Source: CAYWNA01 sp964459305 (GTDB taxonomy: Bacteria; Planctomycetota; Planctomycetia; Pirellulales; Pirellulaceae). From it: a stretch of 64,000 bases of DNA. The translations under genes were made by a program, and so were the position numbers. The notes beneath the pieces are model-generated. The model was given only the letters and a program-made list of their open reading frames with translations. It was not told where the DNA came from and did no database searches. The DNA lies in NCBI GenBank assembly GCA_964459305.1, contig CAYWNA010000045.1, forward strand, positions 1 to 64,000. Reading direction: 5' to 3'. The stretch's first letter is position 1, and every line of letters begins with the position of its first letter. This document shows positions 36,103 to 46,792 of the stretch, piece by piece.

Positions 36103-36916
36103 GCTGGGTGAAGGGGAATTGGTGTTGGTACTTGGTGCTTAGTACAGTCAAGCGTTCCTTCGTCCTAGTCGGACAGTGCCAGTTTGTCGCGAAGTCCTGA
36201 GATATAATAACCCGAATCGTAAGCGAGGGAATTGGGAGGGCGAAGCTCCTGCGGAGCCGAGTTTTTCGCACCGACGCGCGGCTCGGCAGGAGCCTCGCCC
36301 TCCCGAAAACCGTCAATTGTGGTGTGTCGAATTCCCGGACACCCTCACTTAGTACTTAGCATCGGAAGGCTCACTCACGACACTACCCAGGACAACCTGA
36401 ACTCCGAAACCTGAAACCGGAACCCTACCGCCCGCGCATCCCGCGCAGTTGTGGCCGGTCTCCCGACCGAGCCACTTGCCCCGACCGAACGGTCTCCCCG
36501 TTGCTCGCAGATCCCGCATCCCGCGTCCCGCAGCACAACCCCAATCCCAACCCTCAACTCTCAACCTCAACCCCAAAACCCCGCCATCCACCAATCTTCC
36601 CAGATCCTTCTTAGCGTCTCGACGCTCCTGCCGCGCCCCGTCGCTACGATCGCGCAAGCCCTTACCGTACTTATCCTACGATTCTGACGACCGCCATCGC
36701 GGGAGATCTTGCGGCGAGCGGCACGTGCCGGATGATACAGCCGACCGCTACGACAGGAACTCTGAGGGGAATGAGAACAAGCGGCAATTCTCGTGGGCCG
36801 TTGTATTCTGCTGAACGTTCCCCCGATAAGAATGAGAGCGAGTGTCATCGATGAATTGCGGCATTCCATGGAGGGGCCTCTTACAACCATCCGTTTCCTG
36901 CGCGGTGGGCGCCTAG
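36103..36916. repeat. Repeat-rich intergenic region (families B, D and I)
   Basis: No gene was seen. It holds a half-copy of family D (AACCCGAATCGTAAGCGAGG near 36209) fused to a family B palindrome (36229-36347). One copy of family I, containing GGCCGGTCTCCCGACCGAGC, lies at 36450-36503. Repeated CATCCCGC-type words and C-rich, T-poor text lie around 36495-36600. Confidence 0.7.
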
Positions 36917-38683
36917 ATGATCACCCGTATCAACTTATTCCAATCGAGTGCCGTGCGCCTTACCGGTGCCATGGCCGCGCTCCTCGTCTCTCTGGTAATT
37001 ACCCTAGATACCACGGCCCAAGACTTCGAGTTGTACCGGCCCCGCAGGCCCGAGAGCACGGAGGGCAGGGCCGATTTGCCCGATGAACCCAAGCCGGTTA
37101 CGGGCGACGAAAAAGTGCTGGTCGATGAGCTGAAGGGGCTGATCTTTGTCGACCATCCCGACAAGGTCGTGCCTGGCAAGCTCGATTCGACCGGCATCAT
37201 GATCAAACGCGATCGTGGACTCGCGCTGGTGGACACCCACGAGTTCTATCGCATCGCCGCATCCTATTTGGGCGGACCGATCAGCATCCGCCGGTTGAAC
37301 GAGATGACGCGTGACATCTCGTTGCTGTATAGCGCCAACGACCAGCCGGTCGTCGACCTGAGCGTGCCGGAGCAGGACATCACCGACGGGGTCGTGCAAG
37401 TTGTGATTACCGAGGGCCGTGTGGGCCAGGTGCGCGTCGAAACGCGTGGCTGGTTCGATCCGTGCATGCTGGCCAGCAAGACGTGCATTCGATCCGGCGA
37501 CCTGATCTACGAATCGCTACTAATGGAGGATCTCCGCTATCTGAACTTGAATCCGTACCGCGAGGTGGACCTGCGGATAGCGCCGGGCGAGAACCACGGC
37601 GAAACGGATGTGATCTTCGATGTGCGCGACCGCCTGCCCATCGGCGCCTACATTGGCTACGAGGACACCGGCAACCAGTCCACCGGACTGGAACGGACGA
37701 CTTACGGGCTGAACTGGGGAAACGCCTTTGGGTTGGATCATTCCATGGGATACCAATACACGGCCAGCCTGGACTACCATGACCTGCAAGCTCATTCGGG
37801 GTTCTACTCGATTCCGCTGCACAACCGCGACCAGTTGGTCTTGTACGGCAGCCACGCCACCGTGAACTCGGACTTCCTGCCCGGATTTGATGTGGACGGT
37901 TTTGGCACCGAGTTCGCATTTCGCTACTACCGCGATTTGTACCCGGGCCCCTGCTGCCCCCGCGGCTGTCTCCAGCGCCAGTTGATCTTGGGCTTCGACT
38001 TCAAGCGTACGAATACCAGTATGTTCTTTGGGCAGAGCGCCGTCTTCGACTCGCTGGCGGACATCGCTCAAATGGTCGTTGGCTACGAGAGCACCATGCA
38101 GGACTGCTGGGGCACGCGGCGGTTGGGAATCACCGGTTTCATCTCGCCCGGCGGGTTCTCTACCTACAACGACGACGCCCACTTCGACGCGCTCCAACCC
38201 GGTGCCTCGGCCCAGTACATTTACGCCCGCGCCTTTATCGAGCAGACCATACCCCTATCGTGCCGCTGTCAGCTCTACGGCAAGTTCACGGGACAGGTCT
38301 CTGAAAGCACGCTGCTGTCGAACGAGCAGCTAGGCTTTGGCGGCTACAACTCGATCCGCGGCTACGATATGCGGCAGGTGAACGGCGACCAGGGTTGGAT
38401 TCTGAACTTGGAGCTGCGCACCGACCTGATGAGCGACCAGTTCTGCTGCCGGCGGCACGAGCTACAGGGCTTGGCGTTCTTCGACTACGGCGACGCTCGC
38501 CGGCACCATACTCCGCCTGGTCTCCCAAGTGCGATCGATCTGTACAGCGTAGGGATCGGCCTGCGGTACAACATCCAGAGCCGATTCGCACTCCGCGCCG
38601 ACTACGGCTGGCAGCTTGCCGAATACGCCCTCGCCATCGAAGTCGCCTCACGCTGCCACATCGGCGCCGTGGCGACGTATTAG
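36917..38683 (+). CDS. ShlB/FhaC/HecB-type two-partner secretion transporter (TpsB)
   Basis: 588 residues, Omp85 superfamily. A signal peptide (to about residue 34) is followed by POTRA-like segments (about 55-190) that would receive the exoprotein. A C-terminal beta-barrel occupies about 220-588. The family VRGY/F-type motif appears as SIRGYD near residue 477, and the protein ends in beta-strands. Paired cysteines (CCPRGC, FCCRRH) in the barrel region are unusual. It should export the TpsA protein encoded 1.2 kb downstream across the outer membrane. Confidence 0.9.
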   Translation: MITRINLFQSSAVRLTGAMAALLVSLVITLDTTAQDFELYRPRRPESTEGRADLPDEPKPVTGDEKVLVDELKGLIFVDHPDKVVPGKLDSTGIMIKRDRGLALVDTHEFYRIAASYLGGPISIRRLNEMTRDISLLYSANDQPVVDLSVPEQDITDGVVQVVITEGRVGQVRVETRGWFDPCMLASKTCIRSGDLIYESLLMEDLRYLNLNPYREVDLRIAPGENHGETDVIFDVRDRLPIGAYIGYEDTGNQSTGLERTTYGLNWGNAFGLDHSMGYQYTASLDYHDLQAHSGFYSIPLHNRDQLVLYGSHATVNSDFLPGFDVDGFGTEFAFRYYRDLYPGPCCPRGCLQRQLILGFDFKRTNTSMFFGQSAVFDSLADIAQMVVGYESTMQDCWGTRRLGITGFISPGGFSTYNDDAHFDALQPGASAQYIYARAFIEQTIPLSCRCQLYGKFTGQVSESTLLSNEQLGFGGYNSIRGYDMRQVNGDQGWILNLELRTDLMSDQFCCRRHELQGLAFFDYGDARRHHTPPGLPSAIDLYSVGIGLRYNIQSRFALRADYGWQLAEYALAIEVASRCHIGAVATY

Positions 38684-38793
38684 CGGGAAGGCAGGTTTCA
38701 GGTTTCAGGTGTTCGGCCGTTGTGGCCGGTCTCCCATGCCGTTGTGGCCGGTCTCCCGACCGAGCCACTTGCTCCGACCGGGAATTGATTAGC

Positions 38794-39194
38794 GATTGTC
38801 GAGGGGCGTGGCTTGCGTTCCGCACCGTTTTTCCATGGGGGAGCGAGGAATACCGGTAGCGGGGAATTGGCGTGTTTTGACAGACACCGCAATCACGATC
38901 TTGGATGCAGTCCATCTCCCGAAGTGTAATGCCCTGCAGGGGGCAGCGGCGATTAGACCCAGGTTTCAACCTGGGGTTACGGTATGGCAACCGCGAATGA
39001 AGTCCCAACGGGACGACGGACAGCGTTTCACCCGCCATCAAACGAAAGCAGCCGATGAGTACGTACACCAGCCTCACCTACAACATCATCTTTAGCACCA
39101 AGCCGTTACCCCCAGGTTGAAACCTGGGGCTAATCGCCGTAGTCCCTTCGGGACGCGCGATGGTGCGGAACGCAAGCCACGCTTCTCGACAATC
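38794..39194. mobile_element. Nested inverted-repeat element with a RAYT/IS200-like transposase remnant
   Basis: Outer 35-bp arms (38794-38828 and 39160-39194) share GTGGCTTGCGTTCCGCACC and its complement. Inner arms (38951-38980 and 39105-39135) share CCCAGGTTTCAACCTGGGG-type sequence. Between the inner arms a frame from 39055 encodes MSTYTSLTYNIIFSTK, the typical N-terminus of IS200-like/RAYT transposases. It then runs into the inner right arm, so the catalytic HUH and Tyr region is missing. Confidence 0.8.
39055..39102 (+). pseudogene. N-terminal fragment of an IS200-like/RAYT transposase
   Basis: Sixteen codons match the conserved start of REP-associated tyrosine transposases (Y-T-S-L-x-Y-N-I-I-F-S-T-K). 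The reading frame then enters an inverted-repeat arm, so only a relic remains. Confidence 0.7.
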
Positions 39195-39415
39195 ATCAAT
39201 CTACTTCTCCGCCATGGCGAGATGCGGGTTTCAGGGTGGCCGCCTACTGACCGCCTGATGACTGACGGCTGATGACTGGCCGGTCTCCCGACCGAGCCAC
39301 TAGCCTCGACCGAACGGTCTCCCGGTTGTTCGGAGACCTCCGGTCGGCTGTTCGCGGCGAGGTCAGAGACGCGCGCCGAGCTTCTCGCGTTTGGGGTTTA
39401 GCCCGGACAAAACCC

Positions 39416-39471
39416 GTGGGATAGGCTTCCAGCCTGTCAGTCAGGAAAGACAGGCAAGATGCCTATCCCAC
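39416..39471. repeat. Palindromic repeat family H
   Basis: 23-bp arms at 39416-39438 (GTGGGATAGGCTTCCAGCCT...) and 39449-39471 (...GCCTATCCCAC) with a 10-bp loop. Single copy in this window. Confidence 0.75.
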
Positions 39472-39698
39472 TTCTTCTGCAGCAGTCACCCCGCATCCCG
39501 TATCCCGCATCCCTCTTCCGCCTCACATACCCCCATCTGTCTCTGATCCCCTCTCCCGAAAACTCCCATCTCATTTATTGCATCGCCCTTGATCCCGACT
39601 ATGATGGGGTTCTGTATATCGATGTATTGAGGTTCTTATGCACGGATTTGCGTGAGCTGAAGGTTTTGGTCATTCGGTTTTGGGATTTCGGATTGGTT

Positions 39699-39830
39699 TG
39701 AGGGTGTCCGGGAATTGGGAGGGCGAAGCTCCTGCTGAGCCTGATTTCTGGCACGAACACCCGGCTCGGCGGGAGCCTCGCCCTCCCGATAACCGTGGAT
39801 TCCACTGCGTCGAGTTTCCGGCAACCTCAA
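39699..39830. repeat. Long palindromic repeat family B, copy 3
   Basis: Same palindrome as at 8231-8365, in inverse orientation judged by the GCGAAGCTCC arm coming first. It ends 40 bp before the exoprotein start. Confidence 0.9.
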
Positions 39831-39870
39831 TCCTTTTCGGATTTCGGATTTGACGCTTCAAGGTGATCCT

Positions 39871-42800
39871 ATGACTCGCTACCAATCGCGGCGTTTGCGT
39901 GCCTGGTGTCTGGTGATTGTGACCATTGGTACGTTGGTGTTTCCGCCGCATATCGTGCTGGCCAACCCGTTGGGCGGCGTGGTGGTGGATGGCAGCGCGG
40001 CGATCCATCATGCTGGACCGGTCACGACCATCAACCAGGCCACCAATCGGGCGGTGATCAATTGGCAGGGCTTTTCCATTGGTCGTGGGGAACTGACCCA
40101 GTTCAACATGCCGTCCACGTCCAGTGCCATTTTGAACCGCGTCACGGGCGCCAATCCGTCGTCTATCTTGGGCGCGTTGCAGGCCAACGGTCAGGTGTAC
40201 TTGGTCAATCCCCATGGCATCGTGTTTGGCCACGGGGCTCAAGTACACGTGGGCGGTCTGGTGGCGTCTACGTTGGACGTGGCCAACGGGCAGTTCATGC
40301 GGGGCGGCACCATGCATTTTTCGGGCGACAGCGATGCGTCGGTGGTCAACTATGGGCGGATTCGCGCGGCCAATGGCGACATCTACATGATGGGTCGCAC
40401 GGTGGAGAACCACGGATTGCTCGAAGCGCGCAACGGCACGGTGGGTTTGGCCGCCGCCGGCAGCGTGTTGCTGACGCATGGGAGCAACGAGCACCTGGTC
40501 GTACAGGTGACGGAGAAAAGCGCTAGTGTGACGAACACGGGCACCATCGACGCCGTGCGGGCCGCGTTGATTGCCAACGGCGGCAACGTCTGCTCGCTGG
40601 CCGTCAACAACCAAGCCATCATCCGCGCCACCGGTGCCGAGATCACACCGGAAGGCCGCGTGCTGTTGAAAGCCAACGGCGGGCGAATTGTGAACAACGG
40701 CGATCTGGTTGCGAAAAACGCCGATGGTTCGGGCGGCGCGGTGACGGTGGATTCGGGCACCGGGGGCACGACGGAATTGTCGGGCACGGTGGACGTGTCC
40801 GGCACGATGGGCGGCACGGCCAAGGTTTTGGGCCGGGAAGTGAAGCTGAGCGGCGCGACGATCGATGCCAGCGGCACCGATGGTGGCGGCCAGGTGCTGG
40901 TGGGCGGCGATTTTCGGGGCCAGGGCGATGTGCCTACGGCGCTGCTGACCAAGGTGGATGTGGCTTCGGCAATTAACGCCGACGCCACGGCCAACGGCGA
41001 CGGCGGACGGGTCGTGGTGTGGTCGGACGATGCGACGTCCTTTGCCGGAACCATCACGGCTCGCGGCGGCAGCCAGAGTGGGAAAGGCGGGTCTGTCGAG
41101 GTGTCCGGCCAGGAGATGCTCGACTTCGTGGGGCAAGCCGACCTGCGGGCTGCGGCAGGAGATGCGGGGACCCTGCTGCTGGACCCGAATGACGAGGAGA
41201 TCAACACGGCGTCGACGGTTTCCGGCGCGACGCTCCTCACACCGGCGACGATCACCGGGCAACTCGCGCTGGGCAACCTGGTCATACACACATCGGGCAC
41301 CGACAGCGAGCCGGGCGACGTGTGTATCAACGCCCCGGTGATCTACGAGAGCGCAAATGACTTCTCGATCCTCGCCCACCACGACATTCGGGCCAACGCC
41401 AGCGTGCAAAACGGCGCGGGGACGGCGGCTGGCGAAGGGGGCGACGTGAACATGGTGGCCGGATGGGATGGCGCGACGGGTTTCACGGCCACGCCGAACG
41501 TCCAGTTGCAGCCAGGCGCAGTCAACATGTCGGCCATCCTGGCGAGTGCTGGTAGCTACGGCAATAACACCGGCAGCATTTTTGTTGGCAACGGCACGCA
41601 GACCAGCGGCATTGCCGTGGGCAGCCGGTTCGGGGCCACCAACCTGGCCGGACACGCATTGAACTTGACGGCCAGCACCGCAACCACCGGCGCCTTCGCC
41701 CACTTAGGCTTCCGCACCGATCACACCCAGGCCGGTTTTCTGATCGACAGCCCGATCACCGTCCAGCTTAAGGGCAATCTGATCGCGACTGCCGGTGTGG
41801 AACGATCATACGCCCAGATCGGCCACGGCGGCGGTTTCCTCTCCAACACCGGCACTCCAGCCGGCGGCAGCTACCGCGGCGACATGGAAATCACCACCTC
41901 CGGCGACCTGACCTTCACCGGCGGCAGCGCAGATGATGCCTGCGCGCAACTGGGGCACGGGGATGCGTCGGGCCTTGCGGATGGAAAAAGGCAGGGTGAT
42001 ATCGACGTACGGCTCATTGGCGAAGCGAGTCTGGTCAACGGGACTGGGACGGACGCCATCTGGTGGATCGGGCATCGCACCGCCATGGCCGCCGGGATTA
42101 GCGACGCTGACGTGACGCTCACCAGTGGCACGCTCGACTACGACGCTACAAACGTGGCTGCCGCAACGTTCTTCGATATCAACTCCGATCTGGCCGCCAA
42201 CATGGCGGCCAACTTGGGGGGCGGCAACGTGACGCTGGGGGCGACCAACACTGCGGACGGGATGGCCATCGGCTCCGGGTTCACGTCGATCAGCGCGAAT
42301 CACTTGAAGTTCACATCCGCAGCCGACATGGATCTCACCGCGAAACTCGACCTTGTCGGCCCGCTGACCATGGACGCCACCGGCCAGCTCTCGATCAACG
42401 CCGAAATCGATCCGCCCAGCACGGTGACGCTGCTCGGCAACCCGGTGGTGATCAACAGCACGGTAGACGCTGTGGACTGGATCGATGTCACAGCGGGCAC
42501 CAGCGGCGTGCAGATGGCCGCCGGTGGGCTGCAGACCACGAGCCCGACGGGCCGCGTGACGTTCAACACGGCGGGCACGGGTGTGAGCGGTACGGGCGGA
42601 ACGGTCACGACGAATCAGCTCGAACTGTTGGGAACGGGCGCGGTTCAGTTGAACAACGCCGGCAACGCCGTCGACATCGTCGCGGCCGATCTGGCCGGCT
42701 CGATCTGGCTGGTGAACTCGCGGGCTCTCATTGTGCGATCGGTCGGTGGTACCGATGGCATCGCGACCAAGGGCAACGACGTGTGCCTGCACATGCGGGC

Positions 42801-45800
42801 CGGCGGCTTGGACATCCAACAGGCGATCACGGCCACCGGGGCCACCGTGCGGATCAACAGCGCGGGTGGCGGCGGGGTGAGCCAGTCGGCTTCGGGTACG
42901 ATCACGGCTGGCGCGCTGGGCATCCAGGCCGGTGGTACGGTCCTGCTGGACTTGCCAGGCAATGACGTCAATACGCTGGCCGTGCGAAACGTCGGCGCCA
43001 ACGCCGGGGTGACGTACGTCGACGCCAACGGCGTTTCCGTAGGCACGGTTGCGAAGGGCGGCTGCTTTGGGTCGCCCGTGGTCGGCGTCCTCACGAATCG
43101 CGGCGACGTGACGATCACGTCTGGTGGAACGATCATTTTGTCGAAGAAGATCGCGACCAGACTGGCCGGTACGCCGACAAAGGGGACCGTCCATCTGACG
43201 GCCGCCGGGGCAATTGTGGATAACAACGAGGGACTCTTCGGCCCGAGAACTGACATCGCTGCGAAGACTATCCGTCTTCAGGCGGCGACCGGCATCGGCA
43301 GGTCGACGTTCTTTCCGAAGGTGGGCAAGATTGACGTGGCCGCACCTACCGTCAATGCCACCAATAACACGAGCGGCGGTATTCACCTAAACAGCGTTTT
43401 GGGCGCCCCGGTCAACTTCAACAGTATTCAGGATTTGACGGCCGGCGACATCAACTTGCTGGCGGACGATCGAGCCAAACTGACGTTCGTTTCCGCGGCC
43501 AACGGCAACGTCGAGGCAATTTCCGATAAAGCAATGCGGGCTGTCACCGTCGAGGCGCAGGGGGGCGGTAAAGATATCTTTCTGCGAGCCAGATCGGGCA
43601 AGTTGACCGCGGTCGATGTCAGTTCGACCGGCGGCGACGTGCGGCTGGAGACCGACCGCGGCGCCATGGAACTGCAGAACATCATCGCGGCTGCGACCGG
43701 TCGCGTGACACTCGATGCCGGCGACGGCGCCCAACAGTCGGGTGGACAGATCACCGGCACGGAACTGTTGCTCTTGGGCGACGGGCCGTTCAAACTCGCC
43801 CAAGCGGCGAATGCCGTGGATACCCTCGCGGCCGACATCGATGGAAAACTGTGCTTTGTCAACAGCCAAGCCTTTGAGGTCGGGCGAATCCGCACCGGTT
43901 TCTTATCGGGCGTCAATGGCATCACGACCTCGGGCAACAACGTTTGCCTGAAGACCGTTAGTGCGGGGAACACGGCCCACTTGAACGTCCATCGCAAGAT
44001 CGACGTCGGCGATGCCACAATCCGCATGAACATCGCGGGCGAGGTGAGCCAGTCCACCCGCCTGTTGAACGCCGCGAGAATCACCGCAGACCGGATTGGG
44101 ATCATCTCTCACGGTGACGCGATTCTCGATTACGGCATCCCCTTGGTGGGCAACGACGTGAACACGCTGGCCGCTGACACGAACGGCGGCAGCTTCCGGT
44201 TTGATGACAGCAACGGCTACGCCATTGGCACGGTCCCGGCCGACGGATGCTGCTTCACCAGCGATCTGGTGGGCCTGACGTCGGCCGACGCGTGCCTGAG
44301 GCTCACGGCGATTGACGCTCCCATTACATCTTCGGGTACGGTCCGAATCAAGGTTCCCGGGGACCTGACGCAAACGCCCGCCGGAACGATCTCTGCGGTG
44401 GCACTGGGAATCTCAGCTTGGGGCGGCGACGTGAATCTGAATCAGGACAACGATGTGCAGGTGTTCGCCGCCCGGAATATTGCCGATGGCGGCCGGATCC
44501 GCTTCAACGACATCAACGATCTTGAAATCGGCTCCGTATCGGCGGGCGGTTGCTTCCTGTTGGGTGTGGATGGCGTCACCACTAACAGCGGAAATATTGC
44601 GATCACGTCCCGCGGAACGATGACGCTCACCAATCGGATCGCGACCAGCCTGCTTGGTCCTGCCACCGCAGGAACCGTTACCCTGAGGACACGCGATGCG
44701 ATCGTCGACAACAACGACCTGGGCCTCATTCCGATAACAAACATCCGCGCTGCCACGGTGAACATGGAAGCGAATACGGGGATCGGTGAGCGTGCTCTGG
44801 GCGGGGCGGTCGACGTAGACGCGAATCTCGTGAACGCCCGAAACCACATCTCCAACGGGGTCTTCATCACCAGCACGCGGAGCTGCGATCCCGTCGAGTT
44901 CGGCATCGTGCGGGCACGGGGGACCGGCAACGTCCGGCTCGTGGCATTCGACGACGCCACGCTGACCGATATCGATACAGACGACGGCAGGGTCGTGGGC
45001 TTGTCCGGTGGCAGCCTGACCGCCCAGAGTGTCGAAACGGGCAATAACACAACATCCTGCTGGCTGCTTTGGAGGACGTGAATTTGGGAGTCGTTCGCGC
45101 CGGTAATTCCGTCACCGGAGGCACCGTAACCGTTGCAGCCGGGCGCAGCATCATCGATACGGACAATGCCCTGGGTGAAGACATCCGAGGTGGGCAGGTG
45201 AACATGCTGGCACGACGCCATATCGGCCGTTCCGGCATACCTGCGAGCATCGAAGTCCGCACGTCGACCGTGAATACGCTGTCTGGCGGCGGGGCGAATG
45301 TCACGGCCATCAATTCGGCCGTACCCGTCATCTTCGACAACGTGCTGGCCGGCCGCAACGTCGAACTGCGAGCACGTGTCGACACCACTCTGAATAACGT
45401 CAGATCGTGGCGCGGTTCCGTGCTTGCCCACGTGCGCGACGCCGGTTTGACCGTCAATGACGTGTCGACGGTGGGCGCCAACATTAGGCTGCGGACGAGC
45501 GATCCGCTGGGAGGCGATATCGATCTGCAAGGCCGGGTGGTCAGCCGAGCCGGTAACGTCGCCGTGATCAGCCGGCAAGACGTCAACGTGAATGCCGCCA
45601 CGGTCGGCTCGCAGCACGGGCATACGGCAATCCGGGCCGCAGGAAACGTGTTCCTGAACGCGAACGGCGGTATCGCTCGCATCGGCTTCGGAAACGCTGC
45701 CAAGGTGGCGGATGGCAACATTGCTGTGATCGCACGCGACGGTGACGTCGTGCTTGCCGGCGGCAACAATCCGGCGGTGATTGGTCACGCTCAAGGCCAG

Positions 45801-46442
45801 GGAGACATCCTGGCCGTTGCAGGCGCCAACCTCACCCTGGACGGAACCGGCGGCCACGCCCAGATCGGGCACGACAATACGACGGGTCCGAGTAACATCA
45901 TCGTGGCTTGGGACCAGATCGACCCGCTGGTCGATGGCGGCGGGCGGCTGACGATGACCCATAACTCGGCCATCACGGCCGGCGGCAGCCCGAACCGAGT
46001 GCAGTTGTTCGGGACTCGTCGTCTGGGCAACAGCATCGCGGCCGTCGCCATCATCAACGGTCATCCGTACGACGGCACGGTCCGGCTGAACCCCGTGCCG
46101 CCTCCGGGTCCGTTCAGCTTGAAGACCGAGTTTTTCAATTGGGACCATGAGCAATGGGGATCGGACTTGACGGTGGATCGAGCGGACGTTGTGCCCTACG
46201 CCGATCATTTCGCCTTCTACTACACCGGGCCCCAAGTGCCACAGGATATGTTCTTCAATTTCCTCTACGGCACCGACTACGACCGTTTCATCCGCTACGA
46301 AGACATGGTCCGAACGCTCGATGAATGGCTGCTTGGCTACCGACCGTATCCCGGATCGATCAGCACGGCTCCGCGCGACCCGCCCGAAGGCGAGGTAGCC
46401 GGCGCCGGCATCGGCGGTGTGAACATTGAGGGGGTCGAGTAA
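39871..46442 (+). pseudogene. Filamentous-haemagglutinin-like exoprotein (TpsA), interrupted by a frameshift near 45048
   Basis: ATG 39871 follows AAGGTGAT. A signal peptide (to about residue 31) precedes the TPS/haemagglutination-activity domain: NPLGGVVVDGSAAIHH, INWQGFSIG, FNMPSTSSAILNRV and NPHGIVFG. Long beta-helix repeats follow, including 150-170-residue units with NDVNTLA and GGCF motifs. The first frame ends at 45081 after a divergent tail. The second frame (from about 45051 to 46442) continues the same repeats with ILLAALEDVNLGVVRAG. Deleting two bases (an extra AC in AATAACACAACATCC near 45045-45055) or adding one would restore about 2190 residues. This may be a true pseudogene, a phase-variable site or an assembly error. 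It is exported by the TpsB encoded at 36917. Confidence 0.85.
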
Positions 46443-46792
46443 ACGAGAGTGGAAGAGCCGCGAGATCGTAACCCGAAGCGTGAGCGAGGGAATTTGCCGC
46501 AACGTGTCCCCTCGCTTACGCTTCGGGTTACTGGAGGACGCCAGAGTGGTGCTTTCCAACTAGATATAATGAGGATGTCCGGGAATTCGACACGCCAGGA
46601 TACGCGGTTTTCGGGAGGGCGAGGCTCCTGCCGAGCCGCGTGGCGGTTCCAAAAACTCGGCTCAGCAGGAGCTTCGCCCTCCCAATTTCCGGACACCCTC
46701 ATCAGACTTCGAATGACAAGAAAACGCCGGGAGACCGGCAGTACAATCAACTTGTTGCTCCAGCGGTTCGCTGGATTTGAGGAATCACACAA
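46443..46792. repeat. Intergenic repeats D and B after the exoprotein gene
   Basis: Family D hairpin at 46468-46531 (GTAACCCGAAGCGTGAGCG and its complement) lies 25 bp past the stop and may terminate transcription. Family B copy 4 lies at 46571-46701. No gene was seen. Confidence 0.85.

Larger units (their letters stand above)
38684..39870. repeat. Repeat-dense spacer between tpsB-like and tpsA-like genes
   Basis: It contains two copies of family I (38719-38780, 39276-39328), the nested element 38794-39194, a 23-bp inverted repeat (39416-39438/39449-39471), C-rich text at 39480-39560 and family B copy 3 (39699-39830). No intact gene was seen. The region probably arose by serial insertion of small palindromic elements. 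Confidence 0.75.

Noticed and set aside
36495..36600. C-rich, T-poor text as a possible gene or structured RNA
   Set aside because: No stable pairing arms or start with ribosome site; low-complexity composition only.
41806..43386. 526-codon minus-strand open frame
   Set aside because: A shadow of the TpsA beta-helix region, with no signal or domain.
44442..46559. 705-codon open frame antisense to the exoprotein
   Set aside because: It arises from high-GC antisense coding bias opposite repetitive beta-helix sequence. The residue composition is arginine-, serine- and proline-rich without domains, and it crosses the exoprotein end.
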